A stretch of 64,000 nt of DNA from Evernia prunastri (taxonomy: Eukaryota > Ascomycota > Lecanoromycetes > Lecanorales > Parmeliaceae): positions 248,001-312,000 of the forward strand of contig NKYR01000031.1 in NCBI GenBank assembly GCA_003184365.1, given 5' to 3'. Under the pieces are notes generated by a model, which searched no databases, was not told the origin of the DNA, and was given only the letters and a program-made list of their open reading frames with translations. Positions 43,004 through 54,374 of this stretch are shown piece by piece. The position numbers and the translations under genes were made by a program. The first letter of the stretch is position 1, and every line of letters begins with the position of its first letter.

Positions 43004-43160
43004 GTGTAAACCCCCCCAGTTGCACGACCAACTCGCATGCGTATCTGGAACCTCGATAGGAAAGACAACCAAAAAGGAGTAAATTAGTAAGCAAGGCGAC
43101 GTAAGGTCTCGTCGAATCCGTCGGAGTCTTTGTTTCTACCGCGGCGGGTTTCAATGAGGG
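43004..43160. repeat. Direct repeat B flanking the interspersed repeat
   Basis: This is the partner of 42206-42410. The two copies, in the same orientation, bracket the interspersed repeat at 42490-42945. Confidence 0.65.
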
Positions 43161-43600
43161 TTAGAGTATGGCTGGGCCTTGATGCCTAGGGGGATGTATG
43201 TTGAGCGAGTATATGGTGAGCGGGGAAGAAAGAGGGGTTTTGGTGGATAGAAGGCTTGTGAAGGGAGGTTTATTTCGTGGGGGATGGACTCAAGACTTAG
43301 GAAGTTTCCCGGTAGGTGGTCCGCGCTCCCATGTAATATGCCACGACTTGAGGTTTTTCAACCGCGCGGGCGCGCGGGTAAAGTTAATTAGTTGTTGTGT
43401 TGTTGAACAACAAGTCCGCATGTGCCTTTTGCAGATGCCTCCTTCAGTAGGAAGTAATCAATCATCCTCCTACCCATGACGAACTTTGCCTACATAATCT
43501 CGACAGGCTATTTGAATTTCTCTCTTGTTCAAAGCTTCTCATCTTTAGAGTTGAGATTACAATTGTCAAATCCAAACTACCATAGAAGTCACTTTTCGTG
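43161..43600. other. Intergenic, no gene seen
   Basis: This is the upstream region of the frameshifted F-box-family gene at 43601. Nothing else is supported. Confidence 0.4.
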
Positions 43601-44894
43601 ATGGGTCAATATTGGCAAGTCGTAGCTTTGACCCGAAGGGAAAAGCTTGGATTCACCGGCAGGCTTGGGAAGCTACTTTTAGATGAATCGCCGTCGCGTC
43701 TCGTGATGCCACTTGCAGTCCCTGTTCCGACCCAAGGATTTGGCATGACCCAGGGCAGCGACGCAGCCTCTCTAGCTGTAATGTAAGTCCGTCGGTTCCT
43801 GCTCTCTAGGATACTTTTTCTGACAGTAATAAGTAGTGGGGAGCACACATCAAGAACAGCTGAACTTTGGGCTGGCTACTTGGATGATGTATCGCGAGAA
43901 TACGCGGAAAAGTTCATCAGGCCCAAAGGGTCTCAGATCATCCAGAGCAAGCAAGACAATGGTCTAGATCTCACGGACAGAGAGCAGAAGAAATCCAAAC
44001 TCGACCTGGGGGATACCAGTCTTCCCCCTTCAGCTAAGAGTACTTGTGGACTATCGAAGCTCCCAGTCGAATTGCTGGATCTGATATTTCAAAAGCTCTA
44101 TCTTGAGGATGTTTTCAGACTCGGTATCCAGACTCAGCACTTTTGGACCATTGCTCGTAGGTATATTCAGCTTCACCGGGCCTCTTTACTCGGACCCTGG
44201 GGAGAGTATCATGTGCGTGGGGAACCACTCAGATCCTACGGATCTATCCCTGAATATACTCGCGGAGGACAGATTGCTGAAAGAAATGAAAGAAGTTGAC
44301 GACTGGTGGGTTTCAGTGGAGGACGGTTCCGCAGAATCCGATCATGGTCCAACCGACTTATACTCTCTTGCCAAATGGCGGTACCGCGAAGTTAGAACCT
44401 GGAAAAACTCGGAACATTCCATACTCTATCTCGTGGAGGCAGTTGCGGAGCTTGGGGAATGGCATCGGTTACCAACTTTCCATAAGATCCGCATATGTCA
44501 AGAATTGCTCCCTTACGACGAGTCCAGTCTCTACCCCAAAGATCAGCCATGGATCCTCCGGAATCTGACGACGCAGGAGTACGTCCGCTCTGAAGCGATC
44601 GCAATCAAGCCTGAATACATTCGCGGCCCGAAAATTCGTTATTTAGGCTTTGGTGAAGTCGTCTTGTCACGGATCTGCTGGTCTACAAATGAAGAGTCCT
44701 CGACGCAAAATACACATGAAATACACCGTGGCGTCTGGGCCGGGCATCGCTTCGAGATCACCACCCTTGAAAGACATGAGCAAGACTCCTTGGGGAAGGC
44801 AGAGTGGAAGGACGTTAGCGAGGAAGTAGCAAATGAGATTGATATGATATGGACGGAGGAGTATGGTAGCAACTGGCGTGACAGATATCAATAA
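43601..44894 (+). pseudogene. Fungal F-box-family protein with a frameshift near 44200
   Basis: The start MGQYWQVVALTRREKLGF is the signature beginning of a large fungal family (usually MGQYWKL). Exon 1 is 43601-43782; a 54-nt intron leads to exon 2 at 43837. An F-box-like motif follows (LSKLPVELLDLIFQKLYLEDVFRL), then RRYIQLHRASLLGPW. At TGG/G near 44200 the family sequence continues in another frame as GESIMCVGNHSDPTDLS and stays open to the stop at 44892-44894 with RTWKNSEHSILYLVEAV, PWILRNLTTQEYV, WAGHRFEIT and NEIDMIWTEEYG. So the gene is intact apart from a net 1-base shift in the conserved GPWAGE motif; it could be a recent pseudogene or a sequencing error. F-box proteins recruit substrates to SCF ubiquitin ligases, but this family's targets are unknown. 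Confidence 0.75.
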
Positions 44895-45989
44895 GCGAGT
44901 GAGGAAAGGAGAGATTTCAAGGAGCCAATTCACAGGCGTGCAACTTACCGAGAATGAGCCTACTAGCTGGTGGGTATCCGTTGTGAAGCTAATACATGAT
45001 ATCAACGGTATTCTGCTCTCAATCTAATGCAAGACAAATTAAAACTGCCATCGCGAAGTCATGGCGCACGATTAGGAAATGTCAATCGCCAAAGAATCTT
45101 GTGGTCACTGCATGTATAGACAGCACATCCTATAATACTCATTTCCATCCGCCCTCAATCTCCTTCAAGAGTTAAAGCTGCCTGTCTTCTCGACGCAGAG
45201 GCAGACTCACTAGCGCCACGTCCTGTAAATAGACTTCCGTACTAAAACTCCGAGAGAGGCAAAATGTAATCGCAACGCAGGCTTCGTGCTGTTGGCCCCC
45301 CAAAAAACGTGGAAAGGATGGGGGAGCCGGCTTTATGTGATTCCTCGCTCGTATATACATCTGCGCTTGAGGCGCAACTCCTGAAGAAACGGAAATAATA
45401 TTGACACTTGTGGAACTAAGCATCGAGTTAACGATTTCAGCTCAGGTTTCGTTCTTGCAGGGCGGGCTACCCGGGCGCTAATGGTTTGATGGGTACCGCA
45501 GAGTCTCCCGACAACGTTGCCGTTGTGATCTTTCGGGTTGGCCGCGCTGGCTCGGCAGAGAGGCGCTGCCTGTCTGTCGGTTGAAGCTGGTTTCGACTGG
45601 GCGTGAGGTAGGAGAGGGATTTGGTTGGTTATGTACGAGTTCACGGTGAGGGTATTCCGGTTCGAGTCGCTGCTGTACAAGTACACGGCCTCGCACTGAT
45701 CTCCCTGCACCTTCCGCCCGAGTGAAGTAGCTGATACATGTCTACGCGCGAAGGTCCTTCTCAAGTGAGAGTCACAATGACCATCATCATTTGGCATCAA
45801 GTATTTGTTTTCTACTTCCCGGCTCAGTCTCACACAACAAATTTTCCACGGATTCTGTCCTGGAGGAGCCCCTCAAAGGGAGGGAGGATTCGATGTAGTA
45901 CGAGTTGGCCACACTCTAGGTATTATGAGAATCATTGCTAAACCTCCCTAATGAACGTGTGTTATGCTAACAAGGCTTTCAAACAAACC
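44895..45989. other. No gene recognised
   Basis: A 166-codon frame on the minus strand (45333-45833) has no recognisable domain and lacks convincing context. I leave it uncalled. Confidence 0.35.
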
Positions 45990-48405
45990 ACGCTTTAAAG
46001 CTTTGGATCAATGTGATCTCGAATCTTCTCAATCCGTCTGATCTTCCCAAGAGCAGATTGAGCCTTCGAGCGGTCTACTATGTCCGTCCATGCTCAAATG
46101 TGATTCAATGTCAACGATGCTCTTCCGGTATCGAGCTACGATGATCCCTCGATCAAGATGATCGCTGAGTACAGTCAGAACGAATCGCGAAAATGATGGG
46201 CGATACCCACAGAGCTTCTTTGATATTCCCGTCGCTGAACTCCGTTACCTCAAGCTTATACTGTAATGACGACGCTCTGAGGTGAGTTGGGGGGAGTTTG
46301 AGGACCAGGGGATAGGCTTCATTGAACACTGATCTAGCTTCAACAAAGTAGTCTTCAATTAAATGCATTGTTCCAGCAGGCTTTCGTAAACGAAAGGTTA
46401 GCTTTTCTCGGCATAGCAAGGTCAACAAAGTTTGCCGCTTACTAGGCTTTGCACCATTCGCCCTCTGATCCAACACCCTTCAAAATATCTATGGCCTTTT
46501 TGAAAGAAGCCTTGCCTTGTGGGAGACTACGCTTCGAGACGTATGTCGTTCCGAGCTGCGTCTCCGTCAATGCGAGATACATGGCCACGCCCGGCCCACC
46601 CTTTTCTCGTATATATTTATTTAGCCTTAGTCCAGCTTGCTAGAGCTTCGTCGTATCGTCGCATCGCCCGCAGCAAGAATCCTTGGTTGCCTAGGGTGTT
46701 TGCACATTCGAGATCATTTGATGGTAGTTCAGCTTTTCTGATTCCTAGTACAATTTCAATGTTTGCGAGACCGGAAGTCACATCGCTTTTTTCATAGTAT
46801 ACACACGCTGCATGGCTGCATAGCATAGCATATTTGAGGCTTTCGGTGTCCTCACACACGTCTAAGGCAATCGCCGTGAGCTTGAGACACTCTTCTAGCT
46901 CTCCGAACTCTAGGTACTAGCTGCAGTTTTTGAAAAATTCTTCCGCCTCGAAAGACGCACAAATTCTTTTTCTCTCTCTTTACTGTCTCTGGAACGCAGC
47001 CGCAAGAGACTGAGCGTGTGGAAGATACCGTGCGCAATTCTTTCATCCCCCCCACAAGGACATAGCACTGCCGGATTTTGGAAAACGATGATTGACAAGA
47101 GCTGGTGTTCTACTGAATAGCTCTTGAATGTCCTTAGAATCCGGACCAAAGGGATTCTGTAGGTGTGATTTCTGGACGAGTCTGTGCAGTGACGCGGTTC
47201 TGTCTGTCCTCTTGATTAGAGCAACTCTCATTAACAAACCCAAGGCTTCCTCGAGTCTTTAAGCACGTTAGTCAATTATGACCGTACTCTTTAGATGCCG
47301 GACGTACTCAGCCTCATCGAATCGCTGTAAAGGCGTCTGCTCTGTCTCATCATCTTCGATCTCATAAAGCTCTAGCGGAGTTGAATCAGGACTGATGAAG
47401 CACATCAGACTCAGAACATAGGCAGCTATGGTGCCTTTGATAGTCTCGAAGTGTACGTTCCACACCGTGGCCAAAGTGTGAGAATTCTGACCAACCTCGT
47501 TATTGGTATGGTTGCAGACTTTTCATCGTATCTTTTTCGAATCTGAGCTATTGTATGAGCCCGGTGTGACATATAAGTCGCTATTTGCTCGATGCCCAAA
47601 GCGAGGTCGTCTAATTTCTTGAGAAAAGCCCGAGTCTCCTCACGCTCTCGGTGCCGGTCAATTGAGGGCTCATATCGCGAACAGTACCCTCCGAAAACTT
47701 CTAAGCTTTCGCTTTCAGAGAATGGCTTTTCAGTACTCCTCGGGGCGCAGGAAGCAGGCTACTTGTACCGAGCGGTGATCAGTATAACAGTATCTGCCCT
47801 TTATTAGGAGGGATGCATCTAGCAAGGGTGTCAACGTCATCCACCCTGTCGAAGATGATGAGCCATTCCTTTTCTGTTGATGATCTTCAGCCACTATTGC
47901 TTAGTGAGAGGGATGAATTCTCACGTGAAGTAGATAACCAATTTCTTATCTTCGGTATGTTACTGTCACCTTCAGCAGCGCCATCAATAAGCGTAAATCC
48001 AACTACTGGAAAAATGTCGAAGAAAGATGCTCGAATAACCGCCCTGGTCTGGCTTCTGATCCAAAGGGTAGCATCATATCTCATCGAGGACCTCTGTTGG
48101 TCGAAAGCTTCTGCCAGGGCTCTTTTGCCAGTCCCTCCTATACCATAGATCACAAAGGTCCGCAGGTCGACTTCCACTCGGGTAAGATGAAGTTGCTGAC
48201 CGATTTGATCTGATTGGTGTTGGCGGCCATAAAAGTAAGGACCCTTGATTAGGAGCGAGTAGCAAGGTAATGAAGAGCTTCCATCTCTCAAGGACGCCAT
48301 GGCGAACATCTTGTTGTTGACTTTGGCTCTCTCCTGCTCGTCCTTGATGATCGAAAAGGATGAGTCGCGGTGCACATTCTCCGAGACCTCTTCCATCTTC
48401 TTCAC
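45990..48405 (-). pseudogene. NB-ARC/TPR protein remnant (fungal NLR-like)
   Basis: NLR-type proteins of fungi act in non-self recognition and programmed cell death. On the minus strand there is a P-loop in FVIYGIGGTGKRALAEAF, TLWIRSQTR, a Walker B-like EWLIIFDRVDDVDTLARC one frame away, and a GQILLYCDHRSVQVA segment. Below 47.5 kb I read tetratricopeptide-like pieces: ECANTLGNQGFLLRAMRRYDEALASW, quoted by its ends ECANTLGNQGF and RRYDEALASW, MYLALTETQLGTTYVSKRSL, GKASFKKAIDIL, SSLQYKLEVTEFSDGNIKEAL and ALGKIRRIEKIRDHI. Several frameshifts and stops separate these parts and no N-terminal effector domain is recognisable upstream of 48405. It is a dead gene, probably once about 750 codons or more. 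Confidence 0.75.
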
Positions 48406-49311
48406 TTAAGCTTCAAAGCATTCATTCAGATCTGACCACTCCGTATCTAGTAAAGGACCTACTTCTAGGGATTTCAGTGCTGATCCAATACGCACCAATC
48501 TCAGAAGACGTCCCCATCTCCCTTTCCATCACCGAAAGAGTCAAGGTGGAAGGGAATGTCCAGATCAGCTGGTGTGACCTTGGCTCCACAGTCGGTGTCA
48601 AGAGTCACCATCCTTCAGGTCCAATCCAGCCGTAGGTAACACCAATTACGGATTCTCATATACAATTCTATCAACTTATTTGGGTTGCCTTCTCATAGAG
48701 TCTATCGTGGTTCAGGGTGTATCCTGCTTCATTTGACAATGATTTAGGATTTGAATCAAATGTTCTGAACGTTCTAGGGCCATAGTTCTAAAATAAAAAT
48801 GTTTGTCACTAAACTTTTCCTAAACGGTTTCTTTGTACCTACTGTAAACCGTGATTTATTATCTTCAGTCCTTAGGGCAGAGTATTATTTGATAGTAGGA
48901 TTCGGAATGTTTCTGGTCTATTGCCCGCTTTGAAATGCGTAAACGAAGAAGAAACAGAACTCCGTAGAAGAAGAATCTTCATGATTTGGTACTTCCATTA
49001 TGATCTACTGCTACGGCCCGTTGAATTTGTGGAGGATGATGACTTTTGACACCGACTGTGCTCCTGTTCCTGCAACTGTGATTGGATGTACGCATGGAAA
49101 ATTGTACTTTGCACGCAAGGCTACCCCACCAAGACCCTCACCAAGTGGGGGAGCCCAGGGTATCTATGTTTTAGGAGGATCATTGTGAAACAACAATACA
49201 GTCAAAACGCAGTCTCTGGATTTCGTTACAGCGGGTCCATTACCAGACCAATGTTGTTGCAAACATACAACATATTGGCTTCTTCTACACATCCGAGTCT
49301 TCCTCTTCTAG
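48406..49311. other. Intergenic, no gene seen
   Basis: I looked here for an N-terminal domain of the NLR remnant and found none. A 91-codon plus-strand frame at 48360-48635 is not convincing. Confidence 0.4.
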
Positions 49312-51225
49312 ATGAAAATGATTAGCATTGCTCGCCGCCTGAATTCTGCCATGTCTCTTGCTAGATCTCAAAAGCCCACAATCCGACCCGATCCCCTCAC
49401 TGCCACAGTATGCAACCTTGCGGAATCTTTGAATAGCAAGCGGACCACGAGTGTCGACCTAGTCGAGCTCTACCTTGATCAGATCGCCCAGCACAAACAC
49501 AGTGGTCTGCGCACAGTGGTCTGCGTCTCAATGCTGTCATATCTACAGCTCCGAAGACCGAAGTCGTAAAAAGAGCGAGGCAACTGGACTCCGAAAGGCT
49601 ACAGAAAGGCTCAAGAGGCTCCTTGCATGGGATACCGATGATCGTCAAAGTAGTATCTCCAGTCTCTCTGAGATAGTGCAATACAGCAGCTGACCGGACT
49701 TCAGGACTTGATATGCGTGCCTTCGCTTGGTATGGAGACCACTTGTGGATCACTTGCCTTTAAAGACCTCAAAGCTGTACAAGATGCAAATATGGTTGGA
49801 TTGTTGCAGCGGGCTAGCGCTATAATCATTGGGAAAGCCAACTTATCGGTATTGCATTTCTAGCCAAGGATGTAAAACACGGGCGCTGAAAGCATCAGGA
49901 ATTGGGCAACATGAAAGGAGCGTTCATAACAAGTAGATGGTCTCCACTTGGTGGACAGGTAAGAGTTGATCAATTCTCGTCATTGTCGAAAAGTCGCCGG
50001 TAACTTTTGCAGACGCAATCTCCATACGTTCGTGGAGGTGTACAACCAAATGCAATATGGCTAGGACATAGTGTAAGATCTCGCCTCTTCACTCCCAGTT
50101 GTCCACATTACGCTGAAGAGTGCCTTGCTGTAGACTCCGTGCGGCTCATCATCAGGCAGCGCAGCTGGAGTCGCCGCAGGGTTTGCTCCAGTGTCTATTG
50201 GCACAGAAACGGACGGGTCTATATGCCAACCAGCGACACGGGCTGCCTTGTATGCGATGAAGGCAACCGTCGGTACAATTGAAATGACCGCCGTACAGCC
50301 AGCAAATCCCGATTTCGACAGTGCTGGCGCAATGGCCAAAACGCCGTCAGATCTATCAAAAGTCATGGAGACGATCACGAATGGAGCGCCGAACTTTATG
50401 TCCTCGCTGAGTGAACCATGGGATCTTGCACTTGCCTATGTGGATCCAGATCGCTGGACAATGCCTGAGATCCACACGGAGCCCAGACAGGATTTCACCG
50501 ATCAGACTGTACGTGCATCCGACCTCAGTAGAAAACATATACTGACGATTTTAGCGATCTACAATGAACAGCGCGATGGAGAAGTTCGGTGGAAAGGGTG
50601 CAAAGATATCTTCTGGTGCACCGCTCTCTACGATCAACGAGCTTAAGGAGAAACTTGGGCTGGAGTTGAACGATGCACTCATTTGTAGGCTCGCACATTT
50701 TCATCATTTCTTATTGGAAATTGACTAGAATTGCTAGTGCACGGTGTGCGTCGTAGTTTCGAGAACTTCATGAAACTGTTCCAAGCAGACGGTTTCCAGA
50801 CACTCGAGGACCTACATCGCTTCAACGAGACCCATGCCGCCGCCGAGCTTCCTCCAGGCAAGTCCTTCCACCACTTCATTGGTTGATAAGAAGCCATCGC
50901 TAACAGCCAGTTTCCAGATCATTCCAACCAAGACGCGATCAAAAAAGCCATTGACGACAACATGAGCGAGCAAGACTATCAAGAAAGCCTGAGCCAGCTG
51001 CGCTTACGTACTAGGGAGAATATCGACCAATGCTTATCGGAGACAGGATCTCATGTAATCATAGGTCCGGCCGACTCCTTGCTGGTCTCTTTGGCCGCGG
51101 CGGCCGGCTACCCCGTCGCCAGTGTGCCACTTGGATTCGCGGACTTCAATAGCCGGGCTTTTGGCATGCATATTATTGCTAGAGCACATGAGGAAGGGAG
51201 GATATTCCAGATCATGAGCGCTTGA
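49312..51225 (+). pseudogene. Amidase-signature hydrolase, 8 exons, disrupted by a 14-bp tandem duplication
   Basis: Amidase-signature enzymes hydrolyse carboxamides with a Ser-cisSer-Lys triad. I join exons 49312-49649, 49705-49848, 49899-49958, 50013-50072, 50134-50508, 50555-50684, 50738-50857 and 50918-51225. The catalytic Lys is in GSLHGIPMIVK, the cis-Ser in PCGSSSGSAAGVAAGF, the nucleophile in VSIGTETDGSI; the flanking family block WSPLGGQ/TQSPYVRGG is also present, and the end GMHIIARAHEEGRIFQIMSA is complete. Intron 7 uses a GC donor. Removing one copy of a 14-bp repeat (49498-49511 or 49512-49525) in exon 1 gives an open 506-residue protein; as written the frame is lost after residue 66 or so and stops at 49566. 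No other defect was found. Substrate unknown; the P450 gene 0.7 kb downstream on the same strand may have been a metabolic partner. Confidence 0.88.
49498..49525. repeat. 14-bp tandem duplication in amidase exon 1
   Basis: Two adjacent copies of CACAGTGGTCTGCG are present. The length is not a multiple of three, so the reading frame shifts. Confidence 0.95.
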
Positions 51226-51919
51226 TATACTACGTTTCCTCATGCGTGGATACCTCCTCTGCGTGTAGTCTAGAGACCCGACCATGGCGAATGAGAGTAT
51301 AGATACAGCATCCGCCTTTGACGGACGCGAGAAGGTCCTCGAAGTCTATTGACTACGAACAGTCTCCGTAATCGCTATACCTTGTTATCAGTGTAATTTG
51401 TAGTCCTTTTCGCTAGGCACGCTCATCACAAGAGCTGCCCTATCCAATGGCATCACGTGCATGCAGGATGCATCGCGCACCGAAAATCTACAGAGGAGGC
51501 TGACTTGAGACGTTCTTTCGCCAAATGAGCCGAACGAAGTACCGTAGGCATGGACCCTGCGGCTACGTCCGTACTTTGAAGATAGTCCTCGACCGCTGCG
51601 CCATGGAAAAGGCCACGCTTGGAGGGTTGCCTGGATGATGCACTTAGAGCCACTCAGGTGCTTCGGAGATGTACCCGTACGGCGGACGAGGGTTATCACT
51701 CCGACAAGAATTGATGTTTTTTCTTCTTTGGTGGTCCGCCGTAATAAGGCGTCGTACTTGATGTACATAGGGCTGCAGTCAAGTACAGTCACGGTGCCGA
51801 GGTTCGAAAACGAATAGCATTGCAAGTGCTGCTTTATGATTTACACTTCCTTCAACTTCTCTCACTGGCGCAATCCTCTTTGCCAATCTAAACTTAGAGG
51901 GTCACAGTTCTTGTTAGAA
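51226..51919. other. Intergenic, probable P450 promoter
   Basis: No coding sequence is recognised. The open frame of the P450 extends 28 codons upstream of its preferred start. Confidence 0.4.
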
Positions 51920-53500
51920 ATGGCACACATCCCTGCCTCAATCCTTTGGCCAGCATATCTCCTTGTCTGCGCGTTCCTCTACCGAAAGTGGACCTCATAC
52001 ACTACTTTCCGAGCTGCAGCGGTCCAGTATGGCTGCCGGAGGCCTAGGAGATACCCTCACTTGGACCCAATATGGGGCTACGACTTATATCGCGAGCGTG
52101 CCAAGGCTACACAGCGCGGACAATCTATGGAGCTATACATGAGGCAATTTGAACTGCATGGCAAGACTTTTGAGGAGCAATTCTTTGACACCAAGATTAT
52201 CAATACCATGGAGGCAGCTAATATACAACAAGTTGCGGCACTCTCGTTTCAGGACTGGGGGAAGTCGTCCGCAAAGACCGCCTCATCTTCTCCATTTCTT
52301 GGGAGAGGCATTTTTTCCGAGGACGGTGCATTCTGGAAACACTCTAGGGATCTGATCAAACCTACTTTTGCCCGCTCAGAGATCTCGGATGTCAATTCTC
52401 TCGGGTTGTTTGTCGATAGGCTGCTTGATCTGATCCCTCGCGATGGGACTACAATTGATATTCAGCCTCTAATACACAAGCTGGTATTGAAGCCTTCACC
52501 AAGATAATTGCACAGCAAAACAGCTAACAAGCACTAGTTTCTCGATATCTCAACAGACTTCTTGTTTGGATCATCCGTTGACTCCCTTCTACCAGACACC
52601 CCATTTGACTCCCAAAAATTTCTCAGGAACTTCAATGAGTCTTTAGCAGGTGTGGGTCGTCGTAGACGGGCTGGAATGTTGCGATTTCGCTACATGTTCG
52701 ATAAGAAGTGGAAAGAGGCCTACGAGAGTGTTCACGCCTTTATTGATGATCATGTCAGGACAGCACTCGAGGAGACAGCCCAGAATAATATATCCAAGGA
52801 AGATGTTTCACCGCATCGATATATCCTGCTCCATGAAATGGCAAAGGAGATTCGGGATCCCATCGAGCTTCGTTTTCAAATACTAAACGTCTTCTTGCCC
52901 GCCCGAGATACCACATCTATCGCCGTTGGAAACGCCCTGTTCCATCTGGCAAGAAAGCCTCATTTGTGGACCGATCTCAGGAGCACAGCTCTCTCCCTCG
53001 GCTCCCAACCACTATCATTTGAGGTCCTCAAGTCCTTGCAGCTCTTCAAGCACGTCTTGTTCGAAACACTCCGTCTACAAGGCCCTTCTGGACGTGTGCT
53101 CCGTACCGCAGTCCGCAACACGGTCCTTCCAGTAGGCGGCGGTCCTGATGGCCGGTCGCCTGTTTTTGTGGAGCAGGGCACTGCAGTAGCGCTCCACCTA
53201 TGGGGTCTTCACCACGATAGGGACATCTGGGGCGACGACGTCGATGAATTCAAACCTGAGCGGTGGGTCGACAAACGGACGATGTGGGACTTTGTGCCTT
53301 TTCTTGGTGGCCCTCGGATATGCCCGGCGCAGCAGCAGGTCCTGACGCAAGCAGTATATGTGCTTGTCCGACTGGTGAGAGAGTTCTCCAGCATCGAGAA
53401 CAGAGATACCGTGCTGGAGTATGTCGAATTGACTAAGATGACGGTGGAGAGTCGGAACGGAGTCAAGATCGCACTTGTGCCTGCCCCGGGTGACGAATGA
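51920..53500 (+). CDS. Cytochrome P450, CYP52-like group (508 aa, 2 exons)
   Basis: This is an ER-bound haem monooxygenase; relatives in the CYP52/CYP539 group hydroxylate fatty acids or alkanes. Exons are 51920-52483 and 52538-53500 around a 54-nt intron. I chose the ATG at 51920 since it directly precedes the membrane anchor (ILWPAYLLVCAFLYRKW); an upstream in-frame ATG at 51836 would add 28 residues. Landmarks are the I-helix LPARDTTSIAVG near residue 310, ExxR in FETLRLQG near 363, FKPERW, and the haem loop FLGGPRICPAQQ near 443 with the axial Cys. The loop has Ala where most P450s have Gly after C-x. Length and order are complete, and no defect is seen. The actual substrate cannot be told. 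Confidence 0.9.
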
Positions 53501-54374
53501 TGAGGCGAACAGGAAGTCGGACCTTGCTGGCTGAGAACACGACAAGAGATGGAAACCTCCGATCAAGGCACTTTCCACCCCTTGACGGCATAGAGGTCTT
53601 TTTTGCCACCACAGCGGACTGGTATTATCCTCCAACAGACTCCGTTAAGCTACAGTTGTGAATGGTTAATTCACTCACAGGTACCATTACCGTATCAGTA
53701 CAGTGTACGTGGGTCATTTCCAATTACCAAAGTACGCTGGTAAGGCTGTCAATAGCGGGATGAACAAGCGGGAAACGGATCATACACACTACTTCGATGA
53801 TCAAGCACATGTGAGGCATTCTCTACGCGCGTTTGGATTTCTGCGAACCTCCCAGGTACTACTATGTAATGACGATGCGGACATGCGTGAAGAAGTGTAC
53901 ATTGCGCCACATCATTTGGTGATGGATGGGACCGAGAGGGTGCATTGGGACTTATCGTGCTGCTGTGTGCTATCTCGTGTCCTGGTTTACCTTGATGGTC
54001 AGGATCTTAGCACCAACATCTTTTTAAGGCTCAGAGACGCTCCCGGCTACATTGAATAGCTACATTGCCATACAAGTTCTTCCTTGCAAACAGAATATCG
54101 CGCAATGACCGTCGCGAAGCTCCGGTCAAGGTCACCCCCATCAGTGCAGGACTCCGAGTCCTCAAGCTGGGCCCTCATCGCCAGCGAGCTGAGCGCAGAA
54201 TTATGTTTTCTTGAACACGCCAAGCGGAGCAGCAGCAACGATGGAAGAAATAGTCCAGATCGTGGCGTCTACATTTGCATGTACTCAAGGCCATGATCCG
54301 TAAGTTTACGGTAGATTAAAGTCGTTAGATATATCGATGTACTCTCGTCAGAGGTATGGAACACTATTCTGATA
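53501..54374. other. No gene recognised; small ORF uncertain
   Basis: A 118-codon plus-strand frame at 53703-54059 resembles nothing I know. It lies between the P450 and the convergent nucleotidyltransferase gene and could be a relic. Confidence 0.35.

Noticed and set aside
45333..45833. 166-codon minus-strand frame
   Set aside because: No known motif, no signal peptide and no support from neighbours; length alone is not convincing.
53703..54059. 118-codon plus-strand frame after the P450
   Set aside because: Unrecognised product with no start-context or family evidence; reported only as uncertain within the intergenic entry.
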